From assembly GCA_965279115.1 (NCBI GenBank), contig OZ257137.1:1612001-1676000 (forward strand): DNA of 64,000 bases, read 5' to 3'. A program made the translations under genes and the position numbers. This DNA comes from JAEUOS01 sp965279115. GTDB lineage: Bacteria; Pseudomonadota; Gammaproteobacteria; Burkholderiales; JAEUOS01. The stretch's first letter is position 1, and each line of letters starts with the position of its first letter. Positions 44,317 through 52,462 of this stretch are shown one piece after another. The notes below the pieces were generated by a model. It did not search any database. It was given only the letters and a program-made list of their open reading frames with translations, and was not told the origin of the DNA.

Positions 44317-44607
44317 ATGACCATCCAACTTCAATCCAACGCACCGGCGATCCTCACCAACGTGTTGTTCAACAGCCCGAACTACTACGTCGCCGAGGTT
44401 TCCCAGGGACGCGCCCTGCAGGGGTTTGAGGTTGTCGACAAGTTCTCGGGGCGCGGCGCCTTCATCGACGGCGCGGTGGCGGCCAAGATGCGCGACTCGT
44501 TCCAGGCCATGGTGGCCGAGCATGAGGGCGAGATCACGCCCGACCAGGTCGACGAATTCATCAGCGGCTATGACGCCCTGTTGATGCAGCGCGTGGTGTT
44601 CCACTAG
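44317..44607 (+). CDS. DUF3567 domain protein
   Basis: A 96-residue soluble protein with the family text LFNSPNYYVAEV, GFEVVDKFSGRGAFIDGAVA and ISGYDALLMQRVVFH. DUF3567 occurs almost only in betaproteobacteria. GGAG at 44307-44310 sets the start. A good terminator follows at 44670-44698, so it is a single-gene transcript. The function is unknown. Confidence 0.87.
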   Translation: MTIQLQSNAPAILTNVLFNSPNYYVAEVSQGRALQGFEVVDKFSGRGAFIDGAVAAKMRDSFQAMVAEHEGEITPDQVDEFISGYDALLMQRVVFH

Positions 44608-44669
44608 GCCCGCAAGCGGCCCGCGGCCGCACGGTGCGGCCACGGTAAAATCGCAATGTCTCGCAGAAG

Positions 44670-44698
44670 ACGCCCGGAGCCCCGGGCGTTTTTCTTTT
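44670..44698 (+). terminator. Rho-independent terminator after DUF3567
   Basis: ACGCCCGG (44670-44677) and CCGGGCGT (44682-44689) form an 8-bp stem with a four-base loop and are followed by TTTTTCTTTTT. A textbook plus-strand terminator 62 bases after the DUF3567 stop. Confidence 0.88.
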
Positions 44699-44713
44699 TG
44701 GGCCTCAATCCAG

Positions 44714-45952
44714 GTGACCCCCGCCGTCCCCCCGAAACACGCCGCGAAATTCGCCGCGCGACGATCCTTCGTGCTGTTGATCGCGGCGCTGGCCACCATC
44801 GGCCCGTTTTCGATGGACACCTTCCTGCCCAGCCTGCCCGACCTGCAATCGGCGCTGGGGGCGACGCCGGTGCAGGCCCAGCAGGCGCTGTCGGCCTACC
44901 TGCTCGGCTTCGGCGTCATGAGCCTGTGGCATGGCGCGATTTCCGACGCGATCGGCCGGCGCCCGGTGATCATCACCGCGCTCATCGTCTACGCCATGGC
45001 CGCGCTGGCGTGCACGCTGGCGCCTTCCATCGAAGTACTGATCGGCGCGCGCCTGGTGCAGGGCTTGTTCGGCGGTGCCGGCGCGATTGTCTCGCGCGCC
45101 ATCGTCCGCGACTGCTTCGAGGGCGCCGATGCGCAGCGCCTGATGTCGTCGGTGATGCTGCTTTTCGCGGTGGCGCCCGCACTGGCGCCGGTGGCAGGCG
45201 GATATCTTCAGCAATGGTGGGGCTGGCGCAGCGTCTTCGGCTTCATGGTCGCTGGTTCGATCGCTCTCCTGTTCTGGACCTGGATCGGACTGCCCGAAAC
45301 CCATCCACCGGCCAACCGGGTTCCCCTCAACGCGGGAAGCCTCGCACGCGGCTATGCGGATGTGCTCACGCGGCGCGAATTCCAGCTGCTGGCAGGGACC
45401 ATCGCCTTCAATTTCTCGACTTTTTTCATCTACATCATGTCGGCGCCGGTCTTCATCATGCGTCACCTCGGCATGGGCGCCACGGACTTCGGCTGGTTCT
45501 TCATTCCCGTGGTGGGGGGCATGATGCTGGGCGCGCGGATCTCGGGAAAGCTCGCCGGTCGCATTTCAAGCAGGCGCACTGCGAATTTCGGCTTCGCGCT
45601 CATGCTCACCGGCGTGGCCGCCAATGTGGCCATCCAGATCGGCATCGCGCCCGGCATGGCCCATGGTGGCAGGCTGACTTTCCTTTCGATCGCACCGCTG
45701 GTGGTCTCCGCGATCGGGCAATCGATGATCACTCCTTCGGCACAGATGCTGATGATGGACCTGTTTCCGAAGAACCGCGGCATGGTGTCCTCCGGCCAGG
45801 GCTTCACCCAGGTGATGCTCTCGGCGATGGTCGCCGGCATCATCGCGCCGCTGGTGTCGGACACACCTGTGGGCCTCGCGCTGACCGGCGCGGCGTTCCT
45901 TGCCGCCGGTGGCACCTGCTGGATGACCTACCTGCGCCTGCGTCGCCGCTAG
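44714..45952 (+). CDS. Bcr/CflA-type multidrug efflux MFS transporter
   Basis: A 412-residue 12-helix drug/proton antiporter. It has the early motif DTFLPSLPDLQSALG, GAISDAIGRRPVIITAL (motif A) and ARLVQGLFGGAGAIVSRAIVRD (motif C-like), typical of Bcr/CflA. It begins with GTG at 44714, 16 bases after the terminator. Substrates such as bicyclomycin, chloramphenicol or sulfonamides are known for the family, but this protein's are unknown. Confidence 0.85.
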   Translation: MTPAVPPKHAAKFAARRSFVLLIAALATIGPFSMDTFLPSLPDLQSALGATPVQAQQALSAYLLGFGVMSLWHGAISDAIGRRPVIITALIVYAMAALACTLAPSIEVLIGARLVQGLFGGAGAIVSRAIVRDCFEGADAQRLMSSVMLLFAVAPALAPVAGGYLQQWWGWRSVFGFMVAGSIALLFWTWIGLPETHPPANRVPLNAGSLARGYADVLTRREFQLLAGTIAFNFSTFFIYIMSAPVFIMRHLGMGATDFGWFFIPVVGGMMLGARISGKLAGRISSRRTANFGFALMLTGVAANVAIQIGIAPGMAHGGRLTFLSIAPLVVSAIGQSMITPSAQMLMMDLFPKNRGMVSSGQGFTQVMLSAMVAGIIAPLVSDTPVGLALTGAAFLAAGGTCWMTYLRLRRR

Positions 45953-45961
45953 GGCGATACG

Positions 45962-46351
45962 CTACATCTGTTCCCAGGGCAGGCCATCATGGCGCCAGCC
46001 ATTGCGGGTACCGCGATGGTACTTGTCGTCCAGGTCGCCCTCGAAGCCGTGCAGGACATTCGTGACATCGGTAAAGCCGTCGGCTTCGAGCGCGCGTCCG
46101 GCATCCAGTGTGCGCTTGCCGGAACGGCAAATCAGGAGCACCGGGCGCTCCCTGCTTTTGGCTTCAGCCAACACCTCGCGCGCGAACCCGGGATTGACGC
46201 TCCAGTCGGGCGCTTCCTGCCAGGCGACATGCACCGCGCCGACCGGGTGGCCCACATAGAAGAATTCGATTTCGCTACGGCAATCGATCAGCAACGCTTC
46301 GGGATGCGTGGCCAGGTATTCGTAGGCCTCGCGGGGCGTTACATGTTTCAC
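45962..46351 (-). CDS. Rhodanese-like domain protein
   Basis: A 129-residue single-domain rhodanese with the active-site loop ICRSGKRTLDAG (cysteine near residue 75), LIDCRSEIEFFYVGHPVGA and a C-terminal HGFEGDLDDKYHRG extension. The loop CRSGKR is the usual thiosulfate-sulfurtransferase form. It starts with GTG at 46351. It converges on the Bcr gene and is in the same direction as the oxidoreductase at 46433-47464, which is 81 bases upstream. Confidence 0.87.
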   Translation of the reverse strand: MKHVTPREAYEYLATHPEALLIDCRSEIEFFYVGHPVGAVHVAWQEAPDWSVNPGFAREVLAEAKSRERPVLLICRSGKRTLDAGRALEADGFTDVTNVLHGFEGDLDDKYHRGTRNGWRHDGLPWEQM

Positions 46352-46432
46352 GGATGGAAGCTCATGGGCATATGAGCGAATGATTATATGGTCTCGCCCC
46401 CGATACGGGGTCGGGTCCGGTGGTTCGACCGC

Positions 46433-47464
46433 CTATGTCCGGGCGATCCCGACCGGGCGTCGCTCGCGCGAGGAGGTCAGAAGCGCTTCGATCAGGCTGT
46501 GCACCTTCAGGGCCGCACGTCCGCTATTGACCGGCTCGCGTCCGGATTCGATGGCATCGAGAAACTCCGCCAGCACTGCCCGGTGCGCGTCGTTGGAGAA
46601 AGCCATCGGGTCGGCGCCGCCACCGCCACCACCGCTGCTGCCGGCCCGCACCACGCTGCCGTCAGGGAGGTGCGCTTCCAGCAAACCATCGGCCAGCACC
46701 GCAGTGCCGCGGGTACCGATGAATTCCATCCTTTCGCCAAAACCGGGAAATGCCGCCGTGGTGGCCATCAGGGAACCGATCGCCCCGCTCGAAAAGCGCA
46801 GTGCCGCCGCCACCATGTCCTCGGTCTCCATTTGGTGCAAGGCCGTGGTGCCGGCGAAAGCCGATACTTCCGCCACCGCGTCGGCCAGCGAAAGAAACAG
46901 GTCAAGCTGATGGATGGCCTGGGTGATGAGCACACCGCCGCCGTCGCGCGCCAGGGTGCCGCGGCCGGGCACATCGTAGTAGCTTTGCGGTCGCCACCAC
47001 GGCACGTACACATTTGCCGCCGCGATCGAACCCAGCGCACCTTCGGCAAGCAGGGCCTTCAGACGCAGCGCGCCCGGACGGAAGCGATGCTGGAACACCA
47101 CCCCAAGGCGCACTCCCGCGCGCTCGCAGGCCGCGACCAGCACTTCGGCGCGTGGCAGCGTCAGCTCGACCGGCTTTTCCAGCAGGACATGCTTGCCGGC
47201 GGCCGCACAACGCTCGGCCAGGTCGAGGTGCGAGCCCGGCGGCGTCGCGATCAGCACGCAATCAACGGCGGGATCCGCGATGACGGCGTCGATGTCGCGG
47301 CGCAAGGGAAAGGCGAAACGGGCGCCGAAAGCGCTCGCCCGTTCGGCGGAACGCGTGCACGCCGCAACCACCTCGACCCGCTGCGCCAGGTCAACCAGGC
47401 TTTGCGCGTGGGGCGTGGCACCCATGCCGAGTCCGATGAGGGCGATGCGATGGCGTGTGGTCAT
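46433..47464 (-). CDS. Gfo/Idh/MocA-family oxidoreductase
   Basis: A 343-residue NAD(P)-dependent sugar dehydrogenase. It has the Rossmann motif IALIGLGMGATPHA near residue 7, the catalytic EKPVELTL (Lys about 99) and a GVLITQAIHQLDLFLSLA segment with the proton-donor His. The run of glycines near residue 290 (SSGGGGGGA) is a low-complexity insert. Operator copy B lies 64-86 bases upstream of the ATG, and the GntR regulator lies behind it on the same strand. It is therefore probably part of the uronate regulon. The substrate is not known. Confidence 0.85.
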   Translation of the reverse strand: MTTRHRIALIGLGMGATPHAQSLVDLAQRVEVVAACTRSAERASAFGARFAFPLRRDIDAVIADPAVDCVLIATPPGSHLDLAERCAAAGKHVLLEKPVELTLPRAEVLVAACERAGVRLGVVFQHRFRPGALRLKALLAEGALGSIAAANVYVPWWRPQSYYDVPGRGTLARDGGGVLITQAIHQLDLFLSLADAVAEVSAFAGTTALHQMETEDMVAAALRFSSGAIGSLMATTAAFPGFGERMEFIGTRGTAVLADGLLEAHLPDGSVVRAGSSGGGGGGADPMAFSNDAHRAVLAEFLDAIESGREPVNSGRAALKVHSLIEALLTSSRERRPVGIART

Positions 47465-47527
47465 TGTCGATGTGCTGAGGATTGATCAACGGCGGGGCAG
47501 CGGAGGAAGCATCGGCCGCGCAAATAG

Positions 47528-47550
47528 TCATATGTCGTCATACAACTTTT
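47528..47550 (-). promoter_or_regulatory. Putative FCD/GntR operator, copy B
   Basis: Read on the minus strand, this is AAAAGTTGTATGACGACATATGA. It matches copy C at 48389 in 18 of the 19 bases from AAGTT to ATAT (one C/T difference) and contains TATG-N4-CATA dyad symmetry. It sits in the gap before the oxidoreductase gene at 47464, downstream of the regulator gene. Confidence 0.6.
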
Positions 47551-47576
47551 ACCTACGAGTGCCCATCATCCGGTGG

Positions 47577-48359
47577 CTATCGATTCGCGGCACTGGCCGC
47601 TTCATGGGCGCGGCGCAGGCGCTCCCGACTGTTCGCCAAATGGGTCCGCATCGCCGCCCGCGCCGCCTCCGGATCCTGGCGCGCAATCGCGTCGAATATG
47701 TCCTGATGCTCACGATGGACCCGCACCAGGTATTCCTTGCGGTCCAGATTGGCCAGCTCAGCCGTGTTCAGGCGCGTCCGCGGGATGACCATGGTTCCCA
47801 GATAGGACATCAGATCGGCAAAATACCGGTTGCCGGTTGCCAGGGCGATCTGCAAATGAAACTGGAAGTCCTGGTCCACAGTGCCCGCACCAACCGAAAT
47901 CGCCTCACCGAACGATCCGAGCACCTTGCGAATCGCTTCCAGTTGGTACTCACTTCTTCTTAAAGCTGCCAAGGCCGATGCTTCGGTCTCCATGCTGATG
48001 CGAAGCTCAAGCAACGCCAGCACTTCGACCATGGTTGCCATCTGGGATGGGTCAATCCCGAATCCGCCCCCCGGCGACGCTTCACGAACGAAGGTGCCAA
48101 TGCCGTGATGGGTCTGCGTCAGCCCGGCTGCGGAAAGCCGCGAAAGCGCTTCGCGGACCACCGTGCGCGAAACCCCATGAGTTGCGATGATCTCGGCCTC
48201 GGTGGGCAACTTGGCGCCCGGCGCGATCTCGCCGGCGCGTATTTGCAGGGTGAGGCGCTCCACCAGTTGTTCCGCCAGGGACACGCCGCGACGCGCCCGC
48301 GGCGCGGATCGCGGCGCGGGCGGGGACTTCGCATGGACTTCTGCATCGGTGCTTGACAT
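47577..48359 (-). CDS. FCD-family GntR transcriptional regulator of the uronate locus
   Basis: A 260-residue regulator with a winged helix holding recognition helix GVSRTVVREA (residues 62-71) and an FCD effector domain (DQDFQFHLQIALATGNRYF, metal site). The ATG at 48359 (MSSTDAEV) is preferred to an upstream in-frame start, which would run through the operator. It is divergent from uronate dehydrogenase, with copy C of the shared operator between them, and followed by copy B. It probably represses uronate uptake and oxidation, with a uronate or aldarate as effector. Its helix is identical to that of the regulator at 81-857. Confidence 0.9.
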   Translation of the reverse strand: MSSTDAEVHAKSPPAPRSAPRARRGVSLAEQLVERLTLQIRAGEIAPGAKLPTEAEIIATHGVSRTVVREALSRLSAAGLTQTHHGIGTFVREASPGGGFGIDPSQMATMVEVLALLELRISMETEASALAALRRSEYQLEAIRKVLGSFGEAISVGAGTVDQDFQFHLQIALATGNRYFADLMSYLGTMVIPRTRLNTAELANLDRKEYLVRVHREHQDIFDAIARQDPEAARAAMRTHLANSRERLRRAHEAASAANR

Positions 48360-48388
48360 CTGCTTGAAACTGCCCGGATAATCCAGCC

Positions 48389-48410
48389 AAGTTGTATGAT
48401 GACATATCAC
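48389..48410 (+). promoter_or_regulatory. Putative FCD/GntR operator, copy C
   Basis: AAGTTGTATGATGACATATC contains the dyad TATG-ATGA-CATA. It lies 30 bases before the regulator start and 78 bases before uronate dehydrogenase, in the divergent gap, so it can control both. It matches copies A and B. Confidence 0.65.
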
Positions 48411-48487
48411 TCGCTCGTTCACAAGCACGATGAGCATCCCTCAACAGCGGACTGGCTGAAAGTCCTCGTTCCACGCTCGGACCCTGC

Positions 48488-49288
48488 ATGCAACGATTCA
48501 ATCGCCTGCTTCTGACCGGCGCCGCTGGCGGCCTTGGCCGCGAATTGCGGCATACGCTCAAGCCGTTTGCTGACATCCTGCGGGTTTCCGACATCGCGCC
48601 TCTAGGCGCCGCGGCGCCTGGCGAAGAGGTGGTCAACTGCGACCTTGCCGACAAGGCGCAGGTGCATGAACTGCTGGCCGGTGTCGACGCCATCGTCCAC
48701 ATGGGCGGGATTTCGACCGAGCAGCCGTACGAGGTCATCCTCGGTCCCAACATCGTGGGCCTGGCCCACCTGTACGAATCGGCGCGCATGCACGGCATCC
48801 GGCGCATCGTCTTCGCGAGTTCCAATCATGCGATCGGCTTTCATCCCCGCAGCCGGGTGATCGATGCCGACGACCCGCCGCGGCCGGACAGCTTTTACGG
48901 TGTCTCCAAGGCATTCGGCGAGGACCTGTCGCGCTTCTATTTCGACCGCTACGGCATCGAAACGGTGTGCCTGCGCATCGGCTCCTGCTTTCCGGAGCCC
49001 AGGGACCGACGCATGCTGATCACCTGGCTTTCCATCGGCGACCTGACGGAATTGATCCGCACATCGCTTTTCACGCCGGGCGTCGGTCACACCATCGCGT
49101 TCGGCGTTTCCGACAATCGCGACAAGTGGTGGGACAACTCGAAGGCCGCGCATCTCGGCTTCGTCGCCCGCGACAGTTCGGAAAAGTTCCGCGCCGCGGT
49201 GGAGGCACGCGCGCCCGAGCCGGACCCGGCGACGCCCGCGGCACGCATGCAGGGCGGCGGCTATGTCGAGATGGGCCCGTTCCAGTGA
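48488..49288 (+). CDS. udh: Uronate dehydrogenase
   Basis: A 266-residue extended-SDR enzyme that oxidises galacturonate and glucuronate to aldarolactones with NAD. It has LLLTGAAGGLGREL at residues 7-20, VDAIVHMGGIS and FASSNHAIGF. The catalytic YGVSK has Tyr137 and Lys141, which I recall as essentially the positions in the Agrobacterium enzyme. RIGSCFPEP and WWDNS further support the match. It heads the TRAP/lactonase operon and is divergent from its regulator. Confidence 0.9.
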   Translation: MQRFNRLLLTGAAGGLGRELRHTLKPFADILRVSDIAPLGAAAPGEEVVNCDLADKAQVHELLAGVDAIVHMGGISTEQPYEVILGPNIVGLAHLYESARMHGIRRIVFASSNHAIGFHPRSRVIDADDPPRPDSFYGVSKAFGEDLSRFYFDRYGIETVCLRIGSCFPEPRDRRMLITWLSIGDLTELIRTSLFTPGVGHTIAFGVSDNRDKWWDNSKAAHLGFVARDSSEKFRAAVEARAPEPDPATPAARMQGGGYVEMGPFQ

Positions 49289-49429
49289 TGCTTCCCGCGC
49301 GCGACCTGAATCGGGGTATCGTTCCATGTTGCAGCTGTGAAGCATTGAGCCTCCAGCCTGACCTGCACGGCGGCGCCTGATACAGGCCCCGCCAGGATTC
49401 GCCGTTTTGCCAACCAAAGGAGACAAACC

Positions 49430-50425
49430 ATGAAAAGACGTGACCTGATCCGCGCTGGCGCCGCCACCGCCCTGGCCTCGATGGCCGGTATCCCCGTCGG
49501 CGCCGCCCTCGCGCAGCAGAAGGTGGTGTGGAAAGCATCCGATGTGCATCCGCTGGGTTATCCCACGGTAGAAGCGATTGTCCGCATGGGCAAGAAGCTC
49601 GAGACCGCCACCAACGGCCGCATTTCCATCCAGATGTTCCCGGCCATGCAGTTGGGCGGCGAGAAGGAGATGATCGAGCAGGCCCAGGTGGGCGCCCTGC
49701 AGATCGCGCGCATCTCGGTGGGCGCGATGGGCCCGGTGGTCGACGATCTCAACGTGTTCAACCTGCCGTTCGTGTTCCGCGACGAGGCGCACATGCGCAA
49801 GGTGATCGACGGTCCGATCGGCACCGAGCTGCTCGAACGCATGTCCAACGCGCCGGGTTCGCGCCTGATCGCACTGGGCTGGATGGATGCCGGCACGCGC
49901 AACGTGTATGCCAAGAAGGCGGTGTCCGCCCCCGGCGACCTGAAGGGCATGAAGATCCGCATGATGGGCAACCCGCTGTTCGTCGAAACCATGAACGCGA
50001 TGGGCGGCAACGGCGTGGCGATGGGTTTCAACGAGCTGTATTCGGCCCTCCAGACCGGCGTGGTCGACGGCGCCGAGAACAACCCGCCGACGCTGCTGGC
50101 GCAGAACCACTACACCGTCAGCAAGGTGTACAGCCTGACCGGCCACCTGATCATTCCCGAGATCTTCGTCTTCTCCAAGCGCACCTGGGATGCGCTCTCG
50201 AAGGACGACCAGGCGCTGGTCAAGAAGCTCTCGCGCGAGGCACAGATCGAACAGCGCCAGTTGTGGGACGCCTACACCACTGAGGCCGAGACCAAGCTCA
50301 AGGCCGCCGGCGTGCAGTTCGTGCAGGCGGACAAGGCGGCTTTCTTCAAGGCGACCCAGCCGATCCGCGACAAATACGGCGCCAAGTACGCCGCACTGAC
50401 CCAGCGCATTATCGACACCAAGTAG
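49430..50425 (+). CDS. TRAP transporter substrate-binding protein (uronate locus)
   Basis: A 331-residue DctP-type receptor with an export signal (RRDLIRAGAATALASMAG, a Tat-like RR start) cleaved near ALAQQ. Family segments are FPAMQLGGEKEMIEQAQVGAL, GMKIRMMGNPLFVETMNAMG with the conserved Arg, and ALQTGVVDGAENNPPT. The genes for DctQ and DctM follow. Uronate dehydrogenase upstream makes a uronate or its oligomer the likely ligand; some TRAP receptors are known to bind uronates. It is 141 bases after udh and may also have its own promoter. Confidence 0.88.
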   Translation: MKRRDLIRAGAATALASMAGIPVGAALAQQKVVWKASDVHPLGYPTVEAIVRMGKKLETATNGRISIQMFPAMQLGGEKEMIEQAQVGALQIARISVGAMGPVVDDLNVFNLPFVFRDEAHMRKVIDGPIGTELLERMSNAPGSRLIALGWMDAGTRNVYAKKAVSAPGDLKGMKIRMMGNPLFVETMNAMGGNGVAMGFNELYSALQTGVVDGAENNPPTLLAQNHYTVSKVYSLTGHLIIPEIFVFSKRTWDALSKDDQALVKKLSREAQIEQRQLWDAYTTEAETKLKAAGVQFVQADKAAFFKATQPIRDKYGAKYAALTQRIIDTK

Positions 50426-50498
50426 GCGGGCCATCCGCCGCACATCCGCGTGGCCGGACGGCCACGCGGATACACCGTCACCGACCCGGGGCCAAAAC

Positions 50499-51023
50499 AT
50501 GAGTCTCAAGCAGCGCTATGCGCAGGCGATGGAATCACTTTATCTCGCCTGCATCGTCATCTCCGGCCTCGCCATCGTGGTCATCACACTGATCATCCCG
50601 TTCGGCGTGTTCATGCGCTACGTGATGAACAGCCCGCAATCCTGGCCCGAACCGGCCGCCGTGGTCATGATGGTGATGTTCTCCTTCGTCGGCGGCGCGG
50701 CGGTATACCGCGCCAACGTGCATGTGGCGGTGGAGGCGCTGCTCAACGCGGTGCCAGCGGGGGTGAAGACCGCGATGCTGTGGGCGGTAGAGGTGTGCAT
50801 GGCGGCCATGGCCCTGTTCATGCTGGGCTACGGCGCGCACCTGTGCCAGATCACCTGGAACCAGTCGGTCGCCGAGTTTCCCGGCCTGCCGGTGGGCGTG
50901 GTGTACATGCCGATCCCGGTGGCGGGCTTCCTGACCCTGTTGTTCCTGATCGAGCGGGTCTGGGTGGGCCATCCCCCACCTACCTCGATCATGTACAGCG
51001 ACAGCGCCTCGGACCTGGAGTGA
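50499..51023 (+). CDS. TRAP transporter small permease (DctQ type)
   Basis: A 174-residue four-helix membrane subunit: LYLACIVISGLAIVVITLIIP, AAVVMMVMFSFVGGA, ALFMLGYGAHL and PVAGFLTLLFLIERV. The family segment MRYVMNSPQSWPEPAAV follows helix one. It partners the large subunit, which begins four bases after this stop. Nothing is unusual. Confidence 0.86.
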   Translation: MSLKQRYAQAMESLYLACIVISGLAIVVITLIIPFGVFMRYVMNSPQSWPEPAAVVMMVMFSFVGGAAVYRANVHVAVEALLNAVPAGVKTAMLWAVEVCMAAMALFMLGYGAHLCQITWNQSVAEFPGLPVGVVYMPIPVAGFLTLLFLIERVWVGHPPPTSIMYSDSASDLE

Positions 51024-51027
51024 CATC

Positions 51028-52308
51028 ATGGACGTACTGATCCTGCTGGGCTCGTTCGCACTGCTGAGCGCCCTGGGCGTACCGGTCGCCTATGCCCTGG
51101 GGCTGGCCGCCATTTGCGCAGCGCTATATGTGGACATCCCGCTCGAAGCGGTGATGCTGAAGATCTCCGACGGTACCGACGACTTCGCCCTGCTGGCGAT
51201 CCCGTTCTTCGTGCTGGCCGGCGCCATCATGGCCGAAGGCGGCATGGCCGCACGCCTGATCAACATGGCGCGCATCTTTGTCGGCTTCATCCGCGGCGGC
51301 CTGGCCCTGGTCAACATCATGGCCTCCACCCTGTTCGGCTGCATCTCGGGTTCCTCGGTGGCCGACACCTCGGCGATCGGCTCGGTGATGATCCCGCAAA
51401 TGGTCAAGGCCGGCTTCCCGCGCGTCTTCGCCACCAACGTCACCATCTGCGGCTCGGTGCAGGCGCTGCTGATCCCGCCTTCCCACAACGCGGTCATCTA
51501 TTCGCTGGCCGCCGGCGGCACCATCTCGGTGGCGCAACTGTTCCTGGCCGGCATCTTTCCCGGCCTCCTGTTCGGCCTGTGCCTGATCGGCCTGGTGCTA
51601 TGGGTTTCGCACAAGCGCGGCTATCCCAAGGGCGAGCCGGTGGCGCTGAAGGACGTGCCGAAGATCATCACCGACGCGCTGTGGGGCCTGGTGACGGTGT
51701 TCATCATCATGGGAGGCATTCTCTCCGGCGTGTTCACGCCGACCGAATCGGCGGCGGTAGCCTGCGTCTACGCCTTTCTTGTCACCTTCCTGGTGTATCG
51801 GGACTACAAGTGGCGCGACCTGCCGCACCTGGTGCATCGCGTGGTCAAGACCGTCGCGATGGTGATGATGCTGATCGGCTTCTCGGTGGCCTTCGGCTAC
51901 ATGATGGCGATCATGCAGATCCCCGCCAAGGTGACGCAGTTCTTCCTGTCGATCTCCGACAACAAGTACGTCTTCCTGCTGCTGGTCAACATCCTGCTCC
52001 TGCTGCTGGGCACCTTCATGGACCTGGCGCCGATGCTGCTCATCTGCACGCCGATCTTCATGCCGGTGATCGCCAAGTTCGGCATCGATCCGGTGCACTT
52101 CGGCATGATCATGATCCTCAATCTCGGCATCGGCCTGATCACCCCGCCGGTCGGCCCGACGCTCTTCGTCGGCTGCGCCATCGGCAAGGTCACCATGGAA
52201 CAGGTGTCGAAGGAGCTATGGCCCTTCTACGGCGCCATGTGCATGGCGCTGCTGCTGGTCACCTACGTCCCCGCCATCTCGTTGTGGCTGCCCGGCGTGA
52301 TGAAATGA
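51028..52308 (+). CDS. TRAP transporter large permease (DctM type)
   Basis: A 426-residue sodium-coupled transporter subunit with about twelve hydrophobic segments. It shows LAIPFFVLAGAIMAEGG, SGSSVADTSAIGSVMIP, FTPTESAAVACVYAF and NLGIGLITPPVGPTLFVG in DctM order. It completes the uronate-locus TRAP system. A palindromic repeat lies right at its 3' end (52309-52329). Confidence 0.9.
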   Translation: MDVLILLGSFALLSALGVPVAYALGLAAICAALYVDIPLEAVMLKISDGTDDFALLAIPFFVLAGAIMAEGGMAARLINMARIFVGFIRGGLALVNIMASTLFGCISGSSVADTSAIGSVMIPQMVKAGFPRVFATNVTICGSVQALLIPPSHNAVIYSLAAGGTISVAQLFLAGIFPGLLFGLCLIGLVLWVSHKRGYPKGEPVALKDVPKIITDALWGLVTVFIIMGGILSGVFTPTESAAVACVYAFLVTFLVYRDYKWRDLPHLVHRVVKTVAMVMMLIGFSVAFGYMMAIMQIPAKVTQFFLSISDNKYVFLLLVNILLLLLGTFMDLAPMLLICTPIFMPVIAKFGIDPVHFGMIMILNLGIGLITPPVGPTLFVGCAIGKVTMEQVSKELWPFYGAMCMALLLVTYVPAISLWLPGVMK

Positions 52309-52329
52309 AAATGGGGTCAGACCCCATTT
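52309..52329. repeat. Palindromic GGGGTCAGACCCC repeat
   Basis: AAATGGGG-TCAGA-CCCCATTT forms an 8-bp stem with a five-base loop right after the DctM stop. This motif recurs between genes in many betaproteobacterial genomes as far as I recall, possibly as a REP-like element. Here it could also act as a transcription terminator. No transposase gene is nearby. Confidence 0.6.
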
Positions 52330-52386
52330 GTTGAAGATTGATCTCCCGGGTGGCTGCCCTCTCTGGCCGGGGCAACCACCGCGCGG

Positions 52387-52422
52387 GACGGCGGCACTAT
52401 ACTGCTGCAAGACGGCGGCACT
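52387..52422 (+). repeat. 12-bp direct repeat before the lactonase gene
   Basis: GACGGCGGCACT occurs at 52387-52398 and 52411-52422, with a 24-base period, 41 bases before the ATG at 52463. One could be a regulator site or the repeat may be incidental. Confidence 0.4.
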
Positions 52423-52462
52423 TTGAACGTGCCCGCCAACCTTCTGCCAGTCCGCCCCGCCG

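Noticed and set aside
52387..52422. The 12-bp direct repeats considered as an attachment site or CRISPR fragment
   Set aside because: Only two copies, no integrase or cas genes, and the spacing is too short for CRISPR spacers.
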